Below are positions 61,704 to 64,000 of a stretch of DNA of 64,000 nt, piece after piece. This DNA comes from a virus. A program made the position numbers and the translations under genes. The notes beneath the pieces are model-generated. The model was not told where the DNA came from, ran no database searches, and saw only the letters and a program-made list of their open reading frames with translations. The DNA is taken from the IMG/VR virus record IMGVR_UViG_3300032285_001268, positions 121,263-185,262 of that record; one strand, 5' to 3'. Numbering within the stretch: position 1 is the first letter of the stretch; each line of letters opens with the position of its first letter.

Positions 61704-62083
61704 ATACAATCACCTTGTTCTACTAATTTTGCCATTGCTGACTTTTCTTTACGTGCCTCTTTAAACAGTTTAACATCTTTAACAGCAGATTTCAATGTTT
61801 CTGAATAATTTAGAGCTTGCTGTTCAGTCATCATAATACTTGCTTCGTATTCAACATAACCTTTGGTTAGTAAAGTCCAAATAATACGAAAACGATTTGA
61901 TTCCCACCATTTGGTTTTTAATTTAACATAGGTAGTAACGCTGACATTACAGTCATCTGCTTCTACCCAAACATTGTGTCCACAGTCGTTACCGCAACAT
62001 TCGCATGGAACACTATACATTTTAGTATCACCCCAATCTTTGTGCAGTAAAATACCTTCTGCTGGCTTTTGTGCTTTACTCAT
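61700..62083 (-). CDS. Unknown protein with cysteine cluster
   Basis: 127 residues. C27, C29, C30 and C34 in PCECCGNDCGHNVWVEADD, plus a C near 45, look like a metal site. The rest is a beta-hairpin (TTYVKLKTKWWESNR) and a helical C-terminus. I considered QueD, but its histidine pattern is missing. It lies between queE and the 62076 gene and overlaps both. Confidence 0.72.
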   Translation of the reverse strand: MSKAQKPAEGILLHKDWGDTKMYSVPCECCGNDCGHNVWVEADDCNVSVTTYVKLKTKWWESNRFRIIWTLLTKGYVEYEASIMMTEQQALNYSETLKSAVKDVKLFKEARKEKSAMAKLVEQGDCI

Positions 62084-62771
62084 ATGATTTTTTCTTGTGT
62101 AATGTTTTAAAATATCCGCCTAATGCATAACTCTTAATGGCTTGCATTTGACGATTTAATTTTAGTAATAACGAATCATCTATTGGCCCAACACTAGCTT
62201 TGAAATGATCGTTACTAAACGGAATTACGTGTAATAACGGGTCACCACGTTTAAATTCTAAATATCTATTCTTTTCCATGCTGATGATAAAATTGAGATC
62301 GGCAACATATGGCCCAATGTCCATTACGCCTTCATATACTTGATACGGCAAATCAAATTGATATTTAGGTTGACTAACAAGTGCGGTTAACGGGTCGGCA
62401 GATTGAATACGCCATGGAGTTTTAAATTTAAAAAATGTAGGTTGGTGTGTTTTAGGAAACGGAAATCCCGGACTTGTTGGTGGAGGAAAAACTGTTAAGA
62501 ATTGTTCGTTGTTTGATGATTCGAATTTCAAACCACCACCGGTGATATCAATGTAAAAATCACACCATGCTGGGATAATATATCCTACATTAAATATGTC
62601 GTGGACACCTGGACATACTTTCATAGTTACATTATTGATGAGGCTTTTTTTACTTACATCAGCCTTTGGCCCCATACTTTTAAACCAGTCGGGGGTATAC
62701 TTGCCTGCAGGAACAGGATATGGTATTGCGTCTATGTTAATAGGATCAGTAATAAACGTGATCTTTTTCAT
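62076..62771 (-). CDS. Conserved phage protein, unknown
   Basis: 231 residues, beta-rich. The N-terminus (PVPAGKYTPDWFKSMGP), VCPGVHDIFNVGYIIPAW near 52-69 and PWRIQSADPLTALVSQP resemble a family found in aquatic T4-like phages. It may be a cupin-like barrel, but no metal motif is certain. The ATG at 62771 overlaps the gene before. Confidence 0.75.
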   Translation of the reverse strand: MKKITFITDPINIDAIPYPVPAGKYTPDWFKSMGPKADVSKKSLINNVTMKVCPGVHDIFNVGYIIPAWCDFYIDITGGGLKFESSNNEQFLTVFPPPTSPGFPFPKTHQPTFFKFKTPWRIQSADPLTALVSQPKYQFDLPYQVYEGVMDIGPYVADLNFIISMEKNRYLEFKRGDPLLHVIPFSNDHFKASVGPIDDSLLLKLNRQMQAIKSYALGGYFKTLHKKKSYE

Positions 62772-62986
62772 TCAACATCCTCTTCAAACCATTCGTCAAC
62801 CATTTCTTCTGCTTCTTGCTGTGTTAATGCTGGTACAAAAATACGTGCAGGATTTCCTACAGTATGCTGTATGTTAAAGCGAACAACACCGCCGGGTATG
62901 CTATCAAAATCTCGTTCAACTACAAATTCTTTTAAATTTTTAGCACGGTTAATTAATTGATCGGTTAAGTCTTTAGCAGTTGTCAT
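62768..62986 (-). CDS. Small protein, unknown
   Basis: 72 residues from ATG 62986, chosen for AAGGAAA upstream. Helix (KDLTDQLINRAKNLKEFVVE), then a strand-rich middle (GVVRFNIQHTVGNPARIFVP), then an acidic helix (QQEAEEMVDEWFEEDVE). It overlaps the deacetylase gene by 14 bases. No function recognised. Confidence 0.7.
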   Translation of the reverse strand: MTTAKDLTDQLINRAKNLKEFVVERDFDSIPGGVVRFNIQHTVGNPARIFVPALTQQEAEEMVDEWFEEDVE

Positions 62987-63488
62987 TGTACATTTCCTTA
63001 TAGTATGAAACACCTGTTGGTGCGTGTATTTTAATTGATTCTCTATGTCTAGGCAATTCAGCCATTCCTACATTCATGGGCAACATCAAGTCTGTTTTAT
63101 CTGTTGAAAAATAAACCTTACTATAACCAAATGCCTGAGCTGACTCGTGAACTACGCGGTGATGTGGATGTCCATATTCACCTTCTGCATTGTGTGTTAA
63201 AATTAAGTCATATCCTATAGTAGCTCGTCGTAGGGCTCTAATGGCATCGTACCTATCCCAAGTATGTAATCCATTTAAACCTAAATCTCTACCGTGATCT
63301 TTAAAACCTAGGAATTGAGTCTTAACTCCTCGACGGCGCCAATATCTAGAAATTTCACGACCACGTTTGTGCCATCGCCAACACGTTAGATATACAATGG
63401 TCCATTCGTATTCTGGATGGGCATCCATATACGCACTGGCAAAAATAATACAATCATCCGGATGTGCTACAAGAGCTATGGCCTTCAT
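62973..63488 (-). CDS. PIG-L/LmbE-type deacetylase
   Basis: 171 residues. Zinc-dependent N-acetylglucosaminyl deacetylase family. The signature AHPDDCIIFA at residues 8-17 supplies the zinc ligands H and D and the catalytic D. The distal zinc histidines lie in GEYGHPHHRVVHE near 107. Length is short for the family (usually 200-270) but both halves are present. In phages such enzymes may act on surface sugars or nucleotide-linked sugars; the substrate is unknown. The ATG at 63488 overlaps the folE stop by 1 base. Confidence 0.85.
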   Translation of the reverse strand: MKAIALVAHPDDCIIFASAYMDAHPEYEWTIVYLTCWRWHKRGREISRYWRRRGVKTQFLGFKDHGRDLGLNGLHTWDRYDAIRALRRATIGYDLILTHNAEGEYGHPHHRVVHESAQAFGYSKVYFSTDKTDLMLPMNVGMAELPRHRESIKIHAPTGVSYYKEMYNDNC

Positions 63489-64000
63489 TATCTCGGTGCA
63501 AACTCTTGTTGCAATTTAATATTATCCATAAACTCTTTCTTAGTACCGGCATCGTCTTTAAACGCACCTTTAAGTACAGTAGTTTGAGTCAATGAACTAT
63601 GTGCCATGATGCCGCGATTTTCACAACAACCATGTGTGGCTTGAATATAGACTGCTACATTTTCGCTTTGTGTTGCCTTGCTAATTTCTCTAGCAATGTC
63701 ATTGCATAGTTCTTCTTGTAGTGTACCACGCCGAGCACACCATTGTGCAATACGAGTATATTTGCTTAGTCCAATTAATTTATTAGCGGCAATGATTCCG
63801 ATATAAGCAACGCCAGATACAGGCTGGTGATGATGACTACACATACTACGAAGCTCACTTCTAACCACAAGCATACCTTCGTAGCGATCTTTGCTGTCAT
63901 TTGGGAACGCTGTCGCATCTGGTGCCGGATCATATCGACCTCCCATGATTTCGTTAAAATACATTTTAGCAAGACGTCTTGCTGTACCTTTTGATTTAGG
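63488..64000 (-). CDS. folE: GTP cyclohydrolase I FolE (N-terminal end outside window)
   Basis: 171 codons are open to the window edge. An internal ATG at 63964 is not the true start: upstream codons continue the family (TARRLAKMYFNEIMGG). Zinc and substrate motifs are present: MCSHHHQPVSGVAYIG (53-68, zinc Cys and His), KLIGLSKYTRIAQW, and HGCCENRGI (second zinc Cys, substrate residues). FolE turns GTP into dihydroneopterin triphosphate, the first step to folate and to preQ0 via QueD/E/C. With queE 1.8 kb away it points to a deazaguanine pathway. The N-terminus lies outside the window. Confidence 0.93.
   Translation of the reverse strand, partial: PKSKGTARRLAKMYFNEIMGGRYDPAPDATAFPNDSKDRYEGMLVVRSELRSMCSHHHQPVSGVAYIGIIAANKLIGLSKYTRIAQWCARRGTLQEELCNDIAREISKATQSENVAVYIQATHGCCENRGIMAHSSLTQTTVLKGAFKDDAGTKKEFMDNIKLQQEFAPR

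Noticed and set aside
61700-62083. QueD between folE and queE
   Set aside because: It lacks the paired histidine zinc motif of QueD; its cysteine cluster is of another type.
63488-63964. ATG at 63964 as the folE start
   Set aside because: Upstream codons up to the window edge continue the family N-terminus (TARRLAKMY), so the true start lies outside.

Overview
This window is part of the genome of a T4-like tailed phage (contractile-tailed myovirus). The gene set matches environmental, aquatic T4-type phages better than enteric ones. Recognisable T4-family genes are the portal (20), recombination nuclease (46/47), late sigma factor (55), baseplate genes (53, 5, 25, 6, and gp48/54-like and gp26-like proteins), a flap-endonuclease/RNase H and thyX. 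The DNA is AT-rich. The host cannot be named from the sequence. Consensus TTGACA-17-TATAAT promoters point to a bacterial host with ordinary sigma70-type transcription. I saw no photosynthesis genes and no tRNA genes.

Layout. (1) 1-4634: end of the head/tail block. The portal and a tape-measure-like protein are on the minus strand, and a gp26-like tail/baseplate assembly protein is on the plus strand. The last carries a textbook -1 frameshift site leading into a 77-residue extension. (2) 4626-10499, minus: an unknown protein, a 480-base structured non-coding stretch beside a GIY-YIG nuclease, then 46, 47, a small membrane protein and the late sigma factor 55. (3) 10581-19677, plus: baseplate operon (gp48/54-like, 53, hub, spike gp5 without lysozyme, 25, 6). 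(4) 19677-47325, plus: a single 4833-residue giant structural protein, followed by tail-fibre/adhesin genes. In their midst is a complete S53 (sedolisin/kumamolisin) protease with all catalytic residues. (5) 47387-51928, plus: a six-gene unit with its own sigma70-like promoter. It holds four glycosyltransferase-like proteins in two paralogous pairs. (6) 51864-64000, minus: early/middle genes. These include thyX, a MoxR ATPase with a VWA-metallopeptidase partner, many small conserved phage proteins, a pair of very acidic proteins, a flap endonuclease, queE, a PIG-L-type deacetylase and folE (cut by the window end).

How it fits together. gp55-type late promoters (NATAAATA, 18-30 bases before the start codon) precede the first gene of most structural operons. 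Sigma70-like promoters precede gene 55 itself, the MoxR and metallopeptidase genes and the glycosyltransferase unit. FolE and QueE are steps of the 7-deazaguanine (preQ0) pathway and suggest modified phage DNA or effects on host queuosine. The other pathway genes would lie outside the window.

The strongest candidates for something new are the sedolisin protease in the fibre cluster, the -1 frameshift in the tail chaperone gene, the structured non-coding region at 5460-5939, and the QueE lacking the third cysteine of its radical-SAM motif. All names rest on motif reading by eye, without database searches.
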